A stretch of 64,000 nucleotides of DNA, taken from positions 1,612,001 to 1,676,000 of the forward strand of contig NZ_CP182486.1 in assembly GCF_052327305.1 (NCBI RefSeq). The letters are read 5' to 3'. The notes under the pieces are model-generated. The model did not search any database. It saw only the letters and a list, made by a program, of their open reading frames with translations, and had not been told where the DNA came from. Position numbers and translations under genes: made by a program. The stretch is from Sphingobium sp052327305 (GTDB taxonomy: Bacteria > Pseudomonadota > Alphaproteobacteria > Sphingomonadales > Sphingomonadaceae). Below are positions 1 through 8,388 of the stretch, piece after piece. The stretch's first letter is position 1. Every line of letters begins with the position of its first letter.

Positions 1-1400
1 TCGTGCAGCCGGGCTTCATTCGCCTCCGGCGCGCAGAGCCGCAGATTCGCGGCAAGGGTATCGGAGAAAAGAAAACTCTCCTGCGGCAACACATGCACGC
101 GGCGGCGGAGCTCGCGCGGATCGCACTCGCGGATATCCACCCAGCCGGCCTCATCGGACCCAAATTCTATGCGTCCTTCATCTGTGTCGACCAGACGCGG
201 CAACAGCGCAGTGAGGATGCTCTTGCCAGATCCGGTCGCGCCGACCAGCGCGACAATCTCGCCCGGGCGGACATCCAGAGAGAGATTGCGCAACACGGTG
301 GCGCCGTCGCCTAGGGGAGAAGCGGAGACACCCTGAAGGCGTATCCCGAGCGGGCCTGGCGGCAGTGGCAATGGCGTGTCGATCGTGCGGATGCCCGGTT
401 CCGCGTCCAGCACTTCCCAGATGCGGCCTGCCGAAGCGCGGGCATCGGCCACCACCTGCAGAAGCCGCCCGATCCCTTCGATCCGCAGCACCAGCGTGTT
501 CACCACCAGCATCGCCGCGACCAGTGCGCCGAGACCAAGCGTGCCTTGCGCGACCATCCATGCCCCGAAGCCCAGCACCCAGGCGTGGGACAGCGCGATG
601 ATCGTCTGGGGCAGGGGAACGCGGCGCGCGGCATGGCGGATGGCGGCACGCGCTTCGGCGCGGAACTGATCGACATGATGGCGGAAGCGCTGGGCGCGGG
701 CGGTGCCGAGTGAAAACGCCTTGATGACGCGGACACCATTCACGCCTTCTGACAGATCCTGCGTTACGGCGTCATAGGCGGCGCCGATCCGGCGATCGAG
801 CGCGACCAGCGCGTCAGCCTCCCGCCAGAGCAGGCCGATGCCCGTGATCAGAAGCGCCAGCGGTACGATCGCCAGCCAGGGAGAGTAAAGCGCGAGCAGG
901 CCAAGGGAGATGACGACGATGAGGCCCGTCTCGAAGATCTGGCGCCAGAAATTGATGAGTGCATCGCGCACCTTGTCGGCGTCGCGGGTCATGCGCGTCA
1001 CCATTTCGCCAACGCCGTGGCGCCAGTGATAGGCAAGGTCCAGCCGCTGAATCTGCGTGAAGATGCGTCCGCGCAAAATGGTCAGCAGCCGCTGCCCTAT
1101 CGAAAGGGAAAGGAGGCCGGCACCGTATTGCACGATTGCCCGCGCGAGAGAGAGCGACAGGAGCAGGCCGACCCAGAACCAGACCCGGCTGTAGTCGAGC
1201 GCGCCATCCGGCCTCGCGACAACCAGCAGCCCATGCTGCGCATCCTGCACGGCATGGCCCATCATCACTTGCTGGCCGACGAGAGCGATATTCACCGCCG
1301 CCAGCAGCGCGGCGGTCAACAGGAACTTGCCGGGCATCTCGGCATAAATGGCGAGGCAGCGCAGCAGCGGGCTGCGCCGCAGATCGACCTTCCGCCTCAT
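1..1400 (-). CDS. ABC transporter, fused permease-ATPase (partial, 3' end outside window)
   Basis: Translating the minus strand from the ATG at 1398-1400 gives an open frame to the window edge. An exporter-type transmembrane domain comes first (about residues 20-300, hydrophobic helices such as FLLTAALLAAVNIALVG), with the TRMTRDADKVRDALINFWRQ coupling segment typical of ABC-B/MsbA-like proteins. A nucleotide-binding domain follows, with Walker A GATGSGKS near residue 395. The signature and Walker B motifs would lie beyond the edge. The gene starts 8 nt after the stop of the desulfinase-like gene, so it is probably the last visible member of that operon. Its substrate is unknown; export of a desulfurisation product is one guess. 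The family assignment is firm, the role is not. Confidence 0.85.
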   Translation of the reverse strand, partial: MRRKVDLRRSPLLRCLAIYAEMPGKFLLTAALLAAVNIALVGQQVMMGHAVQDAQHGLLVVARPDGALDYSRVWFWVGLLLSLSLARAIVQYGAGLLSLSIGQRLLTILRGRIFTQIQRLDLAYHWRHGVGEMVTRMTRDADKVRDALINFWRQIFETGLIVVISLGLLALYSPWLAIVPLALLITGIGLLWREADALVALDRRIGAAYDAVTQDLSEGVNGVRVIKAFSLGTARAQRFRHHVDQFRAEARAAIRHAARRVPLPQTIIALSHAWVLGFGAWMVAQGTLGLGALVAAMLVVNTLVLRIEGIGRLLQVVADARASAGRIWEVLDAEPGIRTIDTPLPLPPGPLGIRLQGVSASPLGDGATVLRNLSLDVRPGEIVALVGATGSGKSILTALLPRLVDTDEGRIEFGSDEAGWVDIRECDPRELRRRVHVLPQESFLFSDTLAANLRLCAPEANEARLH

Positions 1401-1408
1401 CGCCTCGT

Positions 1409-2467
1409 TCAGCTGGCGAGCGCGAGCGACTGCGCGGCTTCGAGCGGGCGGGGGTCGATCCACTGCCGCACGTCGAAGCTCTGCGGGATGAAGTTCCAGC
1501 GGTTGAGGAAGTCGGTGAAGTCCTGGATCGCGACGATCGATTGCTCGGACAGATCTGTCCTCAGTTTCCTCTGCGCGTCTTCGCCATAGGCGATGCTCAC
1601 CCAATATTCGCTGCTGTTGGTCTCGCGCGCCAGATAGCGGCGCACCTCGGACGAATGGGACTGCGCCCAGTGCTCGGCGCGCAGCACCTGCTCGACGATG
1701 GTGACGGCGGCGTCGAAATGATTGTCGACGAGGTGGCCATCCACCGCCAGCGTGCGAGGCGTACCGTTATTGGCGCGCACCAACGGGTCGGGGTGAATGC
1801 CAGTGTCGATCACGGTCGTCAGGCCAAACTGATGTGCGACCTGTGCGCCATGGGCACCTTTCAGGAATATTGCGTCCACCTCACCGCGCAGCAGCGCAAT
1901 GAGCTCGAGATTGTTGGCGCGCGCGCGGCTGGTGCTGCGCCCGTTCCAGGCGAGCGTGCCGCCGACGGTCTGTGCCTGCCCGTCGCTATAATGGGTCTCG
2001 ATGTCCTGATCGACGATCTCGACGTCGGAGACTTCCAGTCCCTCCAGCCGAAGCGCGTTCTCGAGACCGCGCACGGCCTGCGCGCGGGTGAAATCGATCT
2101 CCACATTCTTCCAGTTGGGCAGAGCAAACCGCCGGCCCTTGAGGTCGCGAACCGACGTGATGCCGGATTCCGGGCTAGCGAGGATGAGCTGGGTCTCGTC
2201 CGCCCATGAGAGGCCAAGGACGCGAGTATCGCGGCCGCGCGCCTTGGCGCTAATCGCCGGGATATTGCCGCCGTGGCGCACACTGTTCTGGACGGTGTGC
2301 GAGAAATGCGACTCCCGTTTGGAGAAGTCGCTGGATTCGAGCAGCGAGGAAAGGCTGGTTCCCTGAGCCTGAAATGCCTCTTCCAGCCATCCCTGCTGGA
2401 TGGCGATGCCAAGGCCGGTCGGCACCGGGCAGCGGGTGTACCAGAGCGTGTCGAGTTTCTGACTCAT
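1409..2467 (-). CDS. DszB-like sulfinate desulfinase family protein, paralogue 1
   Basis: 352 aa, no signal peptide. It belongs to the NMT1/SsuA periplasmic-binding fold but carries the hallmarks of DszB, the 2'-hydroxybiphenyl-2-sulfinate desulfinase. These are an N-terminal TRCPVP motif (Cys13), His54 exactly ten residues before Arg64, and the following HGGN. DszB uses Cys27, His60 and Arg70 with the same His-to-Arg spacing. A cytoplasmic enzyme that releases sulfite from an organosulfinate therefore fits better than a transport binding protein. The start is the ATG at 2465-2467 (MSQKL), where homology begins, 13 nt after the DszA-like gene. A longer in-frame start exists but would overlap that gene. 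The substrate is not known. Confidence 0.8.
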   Translation of the reverse strand: MSQKLDTLWYTRCPVPTGLGIAIQQGWLEEAFQAQGTSLSSLLESSDFSKRESHFSHTVQNSVRHGGNIPAISAKARGRDTRVLGLSWADETQLILASPESGITSVRDLKGRRFALPNWKNVEIDFTRAQAVRGLENALRLEGLEVSDVEIVDQDIETHYSDGQAQTVGGTLAWNGRSTSRARANNLELIALLRGEVDAIFLKGAHGAQVAHQFGLTTVIDTGIHPDPLVRANNGTPRTLAVDGHLVDNHFDAAVTIVEQVLRAEHWAQSHSSEVRRYLARETNSSEYWVSIAYGEDAQRKLRTDLSEQSIVAIQDFTDFLNRWNFIPQSFDVRQWIDPRPLEAAQSLALAS

Positions 2468-2480
2468 GGAGTAAGCTCCT

Positions 2481-3842
2481 TCAGTTTGCGGGTTCGAGGA
2501 GGGGCGCGTCGGTGCGCGCAGCTCGGGCATTGGGGTTTTCGGGGCGAGGCAGGCGCAGATGCTCGCGCAGCGTCGTCCCTTCATATTCCGTGCGGAACAG
2601 GCCACGCCGCTGAAGCTCGGGCACCACCAGATCGACGAAGTCGTTGAGCGAGCTGGGCAGCAGCGGCGGGATGAGGTTGAAGCCGTCGGCCGCGTCACGC
2701 TCGAACCAGTCCTGGATCTGATCGGCTATATCCACCGGCGTGCCGAGCACGACACGATGGCCGCGCACTGCGTTGAAGCGCAGGAAGAGCTGGCGGATCG
2801 TCAGGTTCTCACGACGCGCCAGCGCGGTGAGCTGCCGCCAGCGGCCCTTGCCGTTCTCGGGCTCCGGCAGATCGGGCAGTGGGCCGTCGAGCGGGTAGGC
2901 GCTCACGTCATGGCCCATCAGATTGAGGTCGCCGCCGAAGTCGACCTTCTCCTCCAGCGCGCCGAACTTGTCCTGCGCTTCCTGAAGGCTGGAGCCGATG
3001 GTGAAAGAGAGACCGGGCATGACCTTGAGCGTATCGGGGTCACGGCCATGGCCGGCGACGCGGTCCTTCACATCTTTGTAGAAGGCTTGCGCATCCTCGA
3101 TGAACTGGGCGGCGGCGTATATCATCTCGGCATGACGGGCGGCGAAGTCTCGGCCGACCTCCGAGTTGCCGGCCTGCGCGAATACCGGATACCCTTGGAT
3201 CGGGCGGGGCATGTCGAGCACGGAGTCGATGTGATAATAAGGGCCGCGATAGTGCACCGGATGCACCGCGTCAGCGTTCAGATAGATGCCGCTTTCCTTG
3301 TCCGCGCCTTCGAAGGCGTCGTCTTCCCAGCTGTTCCACAAGGCCTTGGCCGTTTCGACGAAGTCATGTGCGCGGGCGTATCGCTCGGCGTGGCTCGCCG
3401 GCTGATCGATGCCGAAGCTCCTGGCAGCGCCATCGGCAAGCGAGGAGACGATGTTCCAGCCGATCCGCCCGCCGCTGATGTGATCGAGGGAGGCGAAGCG
3501 ACGGGCGAGCGCATAGGGCTGCTCGAAATTGGTGTTCACCGTCGCCACCAGACCGATATGGCTGGTGATGCTGGCCAGCGCGGCTGTGGCGGTCAGTGGC
3601 TCGAAATCGAGGAAAGCGTGGCGGCGGCCGATTCCTTTGGTGCTGTCGCCGCTCTGGCCGGCAAAGTCCGCGAAAAAGGCGGCATCCAGCTTGCCGCGCT
3701 CGGCCGTGTGCACCAGGTCGGCCCAGTAGCGGAAATCCGGCTTGCCGGTGCTGGCCGTGCCGGGCTGGCGCCATGCGCCGGGATGATGGCCGTGGCGGGT
3801 CAGGAACACGGCGAGCGCGAGCTGGCGCTTCTGATTACTCAT
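2481..3842 (-). CDS. DszA/NtaA-family FMNH2-dependent monooxygenase
   Basis: 453 aa, the same length as the dibenzothiophene-sulfone monooxygenase DszA. It aligns with it along its length from memory: an N-terminal HPGAWR segment, an SGGRIGWNIVSS motif near residue 125, KALWNSWEDDA near 165, VFAQAGNSEVGRDFAA near 220, and a C-terminal FRTEYEG-TLREHL motif. Family members (DszA, NtaA, SnaA, EmoA) are class C flavin monooxygenases that need reduced FMN from a partner reductase. Lying directly before a DszB-like gene, it probably oxidises a sulfone or sulfonate to the sulfinate that the next enzyme cleaves. Whether the substrate is dibenzothiophene-like cannot be told from sequence. Confidence 0.85.
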   Translation of the reverse strand: MSNQKRQLALAVFLTRHGHHPGAWRQPGTASTGKPDFRYWADLVHTAERGKLDAAFFADFAGQSGDSTKGIGRRHAFLDFEPLTATAALASITSHIGLVATVNTNFEQPYALARRFASLDHISGGRIGWNIVSSLADGAARSFGIDQPASHAERYARAHDFVETAKALWNSWEDDAFEGADKESGIYLNADAVHPVHYRGPYYHIDSVLDMPRPIQGYPVFAQAGNSEVGRDFAARHAEMIYAAAQFIEDAQAFYKDVKDRVAGHGRDPDTLKVMPGLSFTIGSSLQEAQDKFGALEEKVDFGGDLNLMGHDVSAYPLDGPLPDLPEPENGKGRWRQLTALARRENLTIRQLFLRFNAVRGHRVVLGTPVDIADQIQDWFERDAADGFNLIPPLLPSSLNDFVDLVVPELQRRGLFRTEYEGTTLREHLRLPRPENPNARAARTDAPLLEPAN

Positions 3843-3875
3843 GGGGGATAGCTCCGGTCGTGCGGTGGCGGACAG

Positions 3876-3901
3876 CCCGGTGCTTCGCGAGAAGCACCGG
3901 G
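3876..3901 (-). promoter_or_regulatory. Perfect 11-bp stem with GCGA tetraloop between aldolase and monooxygenase genes
   Basis: The arms cccggtgcttc and gaagcaccggg flank a gcga loop in the 66-nt gap between two genes of the same operon. There is no following T-run on the minus strand, so it is more likely an mRNA-stabilising or processing hairpin than a full terminator. It could set a different expression level for the downstream monooxygenase and desulfinase genes. Confidence 0.5.
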
Positions 3902-3908
3902 GTCATGC

Positions 3909-4652
3909 TCATTCGGCGGCTGCGGCGGCCGGTTCGGGCAGATGGATCGTGCCGTCGTCGTCCACGTGTGCATCGGGTGGAACGAGCTTGCCCATCTTCC
4001 ATTGCTGCTCAAGAACGCCTGGACCAAACGGCCTGGAGCCACCGAGCGCTTGTCCAAGGATCTGGAACTGTGCGCCTTCCTCCAGCAGCACGATATTGTT
4101 GACGAGGTCGCGCAAGCCCTTCCAGCTCCATATCGTCGCCCCGCCATTGGCCTCGACGATGCCCGGCACCTCCCGATCCTGCGCGATCGAATCGATGATG
4201 AAGTCGACCTCGGGCTGACGCCGGTTGATGTAGACTGGCAGTTCGGCCGTGAAGCGGAAGCGGCGGTTGGGCACGTAGAGCAGCGGCAGCGCCGTGTGCG
4301 CCTGCGAATAAGCGCCGAGATGCGGGGTATGGACGTGGCTGATCGCCTGCACGCCGTCATGCGTGCGGAACAGTTTGAGATACCGCGCCGTGCCGCCGGG
4401 TGTGCCCTGATAAACCGTGCCATCGAAGCCTATCACCGCCGTAAGTGGTTGATCGGGATCGTCCTCCCACAGGCCCTGATAGTTCAGCGTGATAATCTTC
4501 TCTTCGCCCGGGATGCGGACGCCGAAGAACAGCGTGCCGCTCGGCGAGATGGTGCGGGTTTCGCGCAGCAGGCGGAAGGCGCGGCGCGCATCCTGCTCGG
4601 TCTTGGCGATGAAGTCGATGGCTTGGGGGGAAAGGGCGGGTTGTTCGGACAT
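3909..4652 (-). CDS. Class II aldolase/adducin family protein
   Basis: 247 aa. The fold is recognised from the metal-binding SHVHTP motif (about residues 104-109), the GTPGGTARYLKLF region and the C-terminal LGQALGG-RPFGPGVLEQQW stretch seen in class II aldolase-like proteins. Members cleave or epimerise phosphorylated or hydroxylated carbon skeletons using a divalent metal bound by histidines. The gene begins 12 nt after the second DszB-like gene and shares its sigma-54 promoter, so it should act on the carbon part of the organosulfur substrate or of an intermediate. The exact reaction cannot be read from the sequence. Confidence 0.75.
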   Translation of the reverse strand: MSEQPALSPQAIDFIAKTEQDARRAFRLLRETRTISPSGTLFFGVRIPGEEKIITLNYQGLWEDDPDQPLTAVIGFDGTVYQGTPGGTARYLKLFRTHDGVQAISHVHTPHLGAYSQAHTALPLLYVPNRRFRFTAELPVYINRRQPEVDFIIDSIAQDREVPGIVEANGGATIWSWKGLRDLVNNIVLLEEGAQFQILGQALGGSRPFGPGVLEQQWKMGKLVPPDAHVDDDGTIHLPEPAAAAAE

Positions 4653-4664
4653 GATGCGTTCCTT

Positions 4665-5759
4665 TCAAACAAATGCGGGGGTTTGGGCGTTGAGGGCGTG
4701 GGCCGCTTCCAGCGGGCGCGGGTCGATCCAGTCGGCCAGCGTAAAGTCCGCATCGAGGAAGCCATGCGTGAAGAGAAACTTCTTCTGGAGGTCGAACAGG
4801 GCAAGCCGATCGGTATCCAGAGTGGGGTGCAGACCCTCGTGCAGGCGGGCATAGGCCTGATCCACGGCCTGGGCGCTGCCCTCCGTTTCATATTCGAGGA
4901 TCTCGCCCAGCCGGTTGGGTTGTTCCTTCACCCAGTCGGCGGCGCGCAGCGTGACCGCGAAGAAGCGCGCGAGCAGATCGAAATGATCGTCTATCAGGCT
5001 CTGATGCACGGTGATGGGGCGCGGTGTGCCATTGTTCACGCGGAAGCGCGGGTCGGGCAAGGCATCAAGATCGATCGCGACGACGAGGCCGTTTTCACGG
5101 GCCTGATCGAGCGCGGCGGCGCCTTTCACATAGATCGCATCGACCTTGCCTTCCACCAGCGCTTCGATGGACCACAGGCGCCCCACGCCGCTGCGCTGAC
5201 CGGGTCCGCGCGGTTGCAGATCCCGGCCGGCACCACCGATGTTGCGCAGGCGATCGGGCGTCTCGATGAGGTCCACATCGTCCAGCGTCAGGCCTGCCGA
5301 TGCCAGCACGCCCTTGTAGCCGGCCAGCGACATACCGCGCGCGATGCTGGTGCCGCGCACATGGCTGGGGATGTCATTGTGGCTCCAGCCCGGCAACGCC
5401 AGCCGCTTGCCCTTAAGGTCAGCGGCGGACCTAATGCCTGAGTCCGGTCGGGCGAGGATGAGCTGACTCTCCTCGATCCAGGTGAGGCCCACGAGCTTTG
5501 TCGGTTCGCCCTGCGCGCGCGCGGCGATCGCCAGCATGTTGCCACCCTCGCGGATCAGCGTCGGCAGGCGGTGGTCATAATGGTGGCGGCCAAGTTCGGA
5601 GCCCGACTCTTGCAAGGTCCGCACAGCGACGCCGTCCGCCTTGAATGCCTGCGTCAACCAGCCGAGTTTATAGGCGATGCCCGTCGCCGTAGGGACGGGG
5701 CAACGGGTGAACCAGATCTCGTCTGGCAGTCTGGAAAACTCGATGAGGGGCTCTGGCAC
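4665..5759 (-). CDS. DszB-like sulfinate desulfinase family protein, paralogue 2
   Basis: 364 aa, no signal peptide. It shows the full DszB-type set: FTRCPVPT with Cys20, then His60, then Arg70 followed by EGGN. His60 and Arg70 happen to carry the same residue numbers as in DszB. The C-terminal ADWIDPRPLEAAHAL segment is shared with paralogue 1. The start is a GTG at 5757-5759 with a GGAG ribosome site about 8 nt upstream. It is the first gene after a perfect sigma-54 promoter at 5791-5805 and heads the operon running left to at least the window edge. It probably releases sulfite from an organosulfinate; the substrate is unknown. Confidence 0.8.
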   Translation of the reverse strand: MPEPLIEFSRLPDEIWFTRCPVPTATGIAYKLGWLTQAFKADGVAVRTLQESGSELGRHHYDHRLPTLIREGGNMLAIAARAQGEPTKLVGLTWIEESQLILARPDSGIRSAADLKGKRLALPGWSHNDIPSHVRGTSIARGMSLAGYKGVLASAGLTLDDVDLIETPDRLRNIGGAGRDLQPRGPGQRSGVGRLWSIEALVEGKVDAIYVKGAAALDQARENGLVVAIDLDALPDPRFRVNNGTPRPITVHQSLIDDHFDLLARFFAVTLRAADWVKEQPNRLGEILEYETEGSAQAVDQAYARLHEGLHPTLDTDRLALFDLQKKFLFTHGFLDADFTLADWIDPRPLEAAHALNAQTPAFV

Positions 5760-5790
5760 GGTGGTCTCCGCTAGTGACCCATCTGAATTC

Positions 5791-5805
5791 GCAAGTGCCG
5801 TGCCA
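5791..5805 (-). promoter_or_regulatory. Sigma-54 (-24/-12) promoter of the desulfinase-aldolase-monooxygenase operon
   Basis: On the minus strand the sequence reads TGGCACGGCACTTGC, an exact match to TGGCAC-N5-TTGC. It lies about 32 nt upstream of the GTG start of the second DszB-like gene. A sigma-54 activator gene sits immediately upstream. Confidence 0.85.
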
Positions 5806-5910
5806 GTCAGGAAATCGGCGGAAATTCGTGCCTTTCGATCGAATAGTGGGGAAAGTGCTGCGGCATATTGCGCAATCGTGCGGTGGAATTTCAGCGCTCC
5901 CGATCCGCCC

Positions 5911-7020
5911 TCAGCGGATCAGGCCAAGATTCTTGAGATGCGTGCGTACAACGTTGCGCGTCACGCCAAGTACTTCCGCCGTCCTGGTCTGGCTGCCATT
6001 GCTCTGATGAAACGCCTCAATGACCGTAACGGCCACCAGACGATCGAGCACGGCGTCATGGGCGCCGTTGAGCAATGGCCCGACAACACCGCGAACCGCG
6101 TCCTCCAGCGAGGCCGGCTCGGCTCCCGGCTCAGCGGGATCAGTGATCGGTGCGAGGCCAAGGTCTGCGGGCTTGATGCGCGCATCCTCGCAGGTCAGCG
6201 TCGCGCGCTGGACGGCGTTTTCAAGCTCTCGGATGTTGCCGGGCCAGCCATGCTGAAACAGCGCCTCTTCCGCTGCAGCGCTGAATTCCGGCCGGGTCGC
6301 ACTGCGCTTTGCGCCGTAGATTTCCAGAAAGTGCCGGGCGAGCGGCAGGATGTCAGCCCGCCGCTCCCGCAGCGGCAAAAGCGGAATGGAAACCACCTGT
6401 AACCGATAGAAGAGGTCCGCACGGAAACGACCTTCGCTCATTGCCTTTTGCAGGCCCACATTAGTTGCAGCAATCACCCGCACGTCGAGAGGAACTGCTT
6501 TGCGTGATCCGAGGCGCACGACCTCCCGTTCCTGAAGCACACGGAGCAGCTTGACCTGCAGGGACGGGGCGAGGTCTCCAAGCTCGTCGAGAAACAGGGT
6601 TCCGCCATTCGCAGCTTCGAACCAGCCCGCCCGCGCCATGTTTGCGCCGGTGAAGGCGCCTTTCTCATAGCCGAACAGTTCACCCTCAATGAGCGATTCG
6701 GAAAAGGCGCCGCAGTTCACCGCGACGAAAGGCGCGTGGGCGCGGTCGCTCAGGCTGTGGACGTAACGCGCCACCAGTTCCTTGCCGGTGCCGGTCTCCC
6801 CAAGAATGAGGACGTTGGCATCGCTCGGCGCCGTGCGCTCGATCAGCGGCAGCAGTGCGCGCGAGCGCGGATCACTGAAAACGAGCGCGCGGGCGCGAGG
6901 CCCCGCCGCATGATGCTGATCGCTATCATAAGCAAGCAGAGGGCGCCCATCCCGGTTCTTTGCCGCAACAAGCCCCACGCTCTCGCGCTCGCCAATCCGA
7001 CTCTGTGAACTGCTGGTCAT
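5911..7020 (-). CDS. Sigma-54-dependent activator, SfnR-like, without sensor domain
   Basis: 369 aa. The AAA+ domain has Walker A GETGTGKE (74-81), the sigma-54 contact loop GAFTGA (121-126) and FLDELGDL. A C-terminal Fis-type helix-turn-helix reads SQTRTAEVLGVTRNVVRTHL. Only about 45 residues precede the AAA+ domain, too few for a GAF, PAS or receiver domain. This architecture recalls SfnR, the activator of dimethylsulfone use in Pseudomonas, whose level rather than a ligand sets activity. The start is an ATG with GGAGGCAGC just before it, 32 nt after the third DszB-like gene, so the two are probably co-transcribed. It is the natural activator of the four nearby sigma-54 promoters. Confidence 0.9.
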   Translation of the reverse strand: MTSSSQSRIGERESVGLVAAKNRDGRPLLAYDSDQHHAAGPRARALVFSDPRSRALLPLIERTAPSDANVLILGETGTGKELVARYVHSLSDRAHAPFVAVNCGAFSESLIEGELFGYEKGAFTGANMARAGWFEAANGGTLFLDELGDLAPSLQVKLLRVLQEREVVRLGSRKAVPLDVRVIAATNVGLQKAMSEGRFRADLFYRLQVVSIPLLPLRERRADILPLARHFLEIYGAKRSATRPEFSAAAEEALFQHGWPGNIRELENAVQRATLTCEDARIKPADLGLAPITDPAEPGAEPASLEDAVRGVVGPLLNGAHDAVLDRLVAVTVIEAFHQSNGSQTRTAEVLGVTRNVVRTHLKNLGLIR

Positions 7021-7052
7021 GCTGCCTCCATCTCGGTTCAGATGCGTAGCAG

Positions 7053-8180
7053 CTAATTCTCTTCCAGTTCAGTAGAAAATAAATCCGAGCGCCTAGCTGA
7101 ACTATTGGCGAGGCGACCGGACGCAGAACTGACCCTGTTGCGGCGCCCGATCACGGCTTGCATCGGCTCGGCACAGACCCAACTCTGGACATCGACCGGA
7201 GCCTCGAGAAAGCCATGTAGCCACAGGAACCTGGCCTGTATCTCGAGCATCTCCACCCGCTCATCGGAAAGGTCGGGATGGAGCGAACGTGCGAAATCGT
7301 TGCGATAGGCGGCCTCCACCCCATTGAGGCTGGCCAGCGTCTCACGGGCGATAATCTCCTTAAGAGCGCTGGGGTTTTCCGCGGCCCAGTCGGCTGCGCG
7401 GAGCGTCTGCTCCAGAAAGCGCTCCACCAGATCGGGATGATGGTCGAGCATGTGCTGGTGGACCACGATCGGGCGCGGCGTACCGTTGTTCACGCGCGCA
7501 AGGCGACTGGGATAAGCATCGAGATCGATGCCGATCTCCAGTCCGAGCCGCTGTGCAGCCTCCGCGCCGGCCGCGCCTTTTACGTAGACGGCGTCGACAC
7601 GCCCTGAAGCGAGCCATTCGAGCCCGAGCCAGAGGCGACGCATGCCCTCCGCGCTTGCCTGCTCCACGGGCGGCGCGGGAACTTCCACAAGCCGCACATC
7701 GTCGAGCGTAAGGCCGCCCAGCGCGAGTGCGCTTTTGATGCCATGCAGCGCCATGCCCCGCGCGATGCTTTCACCGTGCGTGCGCGCATAGCCGGGGAGA
7801 GCAAAGCGTAGTCCCCGGAGATCGCCCGGATCGTGGACGGCCGTCTGGCGCCGCACCATGATCGCCTGGCGTTCGTCGGTCCAGGTCAGCCCGATCACGC
7901 GGGTCGGTGCGCCCAGCGCCCGCGCCGCCAGAGCCTGAATATTGCCGCCTTCGCGGAAGAGGTGGCGCGCCTGATTCTCAGGATCGTCGACCACGAGGTT
8001 GAGGCCAAGCTCGTGGACGCGCCTAACGGCAATGCCGTCTTTCGCGAATGCGTCGGTCATCCACCCCTTGGCATAGGCGACATTGGAGGCGGCGGGCACA
8101 GGGCAGCGTGTCATCCAGATGCAGTCCAGGACCCTCCCGGCGCTCGCTGCTGCTTCATCCGTCATCTCGTCGATCTCCAT
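7053..8180 (-). CDS. DszB-like protein, paralogue 3, lacking the triad histidine
   Basis: 375 aa, no signal peptide. It has the same family layout: MTRCPVPA (Cys26) and FREGGN (Arg76). At the position ten residues before the arginine, where DszB and the other two paralogues have His, it has Asp66; the nearest histidine is His73. It may therefore have altered chemistry, a different substrate, or a ligand-sensing role. The ATG start at 8178-8180 lies about 35 nt downstream of a perfect sigma-54 promoter. The gene is upstream of, and probably co-transcribed with, the SfnR-like activator, which may autoregulate the unit. Confidence 0.75.
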   Translation of the reverse strand: MEIDEMTDEAAASAGRVLDCIWMTRCPVPAASNVAYAKGWMTDAFAKDGIAVRRVHELGLNLVVDDPENQARHLFREGGNIQALAARALGAPTRVIGLTWTDERQAIMVRRQTAVHDPGDLRGLRFALPGYARTHGESIARGMALHGIKSALALGGLTLDDVRLVEVPAPPVEQASAEGMRRLWLGLEWLASGRVDAVYVKGAAGAEAAQRLGLEIGIDLDAYPSRLARVNNGTPRPIVVHQHMLDHHPDLVERFLEQTLRAADWAAENPSALKEIIARETLASLNGVEAAYRNDFARSLHPDLSDERVEMLEIQARFLWLHGFLEAPVDVQSWVCAEPMQAVIGRRNRVSSASGRLANSSARRSDLFSTELEEN

Positions 8181-8214
8181 CTTTTTCGGGCCGCGGTCGG
8201 CGATGACGATGAGA

Positions 8215-8229
8215 GCAAAGTGCGTGCCA
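8215..8229 (-). promoter_or_regulatory. Sigma-54 promoter of the third desulfinase-like gene and activator
   Basis: The minus strand reads TGGCACGCACTTTGC, an exact TGGCAC-N5-TTGC match 35 nt before the ATG at 8180. It diverges from the sigma-54 site at 8374-8388. The 145 bases between the two promoters are the place to expect a shared enhancer for the activator. CGCGCAAA at 8283-8290 and 8358-8365 is a weak candidate repeat there. Confidence 0.85.
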
Positions 8230-8373
8230 TGCGCGCATTCCGGTTATGCGCGGACCCACGGCGTGCCGCCATCGTTCCTTTTCGCGCAAATGGGTGCAGC
8301 ATCCTGCGGAAAAATCAGCACCGGCAAGACTTGCATCCGCGCGTTTTGACGGGAAGCCGCGCAAAAGCCGGGT

Positions 8374-8388
8374 TGGCACATGTCCTGC
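8374..8388 (+). promoter_or_regulatory. Sigma-54 promoter of the SsuABC-like import and monooxygenase operon
   Basis: TGGCACATGTCCTGC has the invariant GG and GC doublets with the required 10-bp gap, and one mismatch to TGGCAC-N5-TTGC. It lies 43 nt before the chosen ATG of the binding-protein gene. This rules out the longer reading frame that would begin inside the promoter. Confidence 0.75.

Noticed and set aside
2559..5441. Long plus-strand open frames (430 and 499 codons) opposite the monooxygenase, aldolase and desulfinase genes
   Set aside because: They are antisense shadows caused by high GC codon bias. They resemble no family, and the minus-strand genes are clearly real.
8230..8373. 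CGCGCAAA repeats as an enhancer for the activator
   Set aside because: Only two or three short matches in GC-rich DNA, with no symmetry. Kept as a weak note in the promoter entry rather than called a feature.
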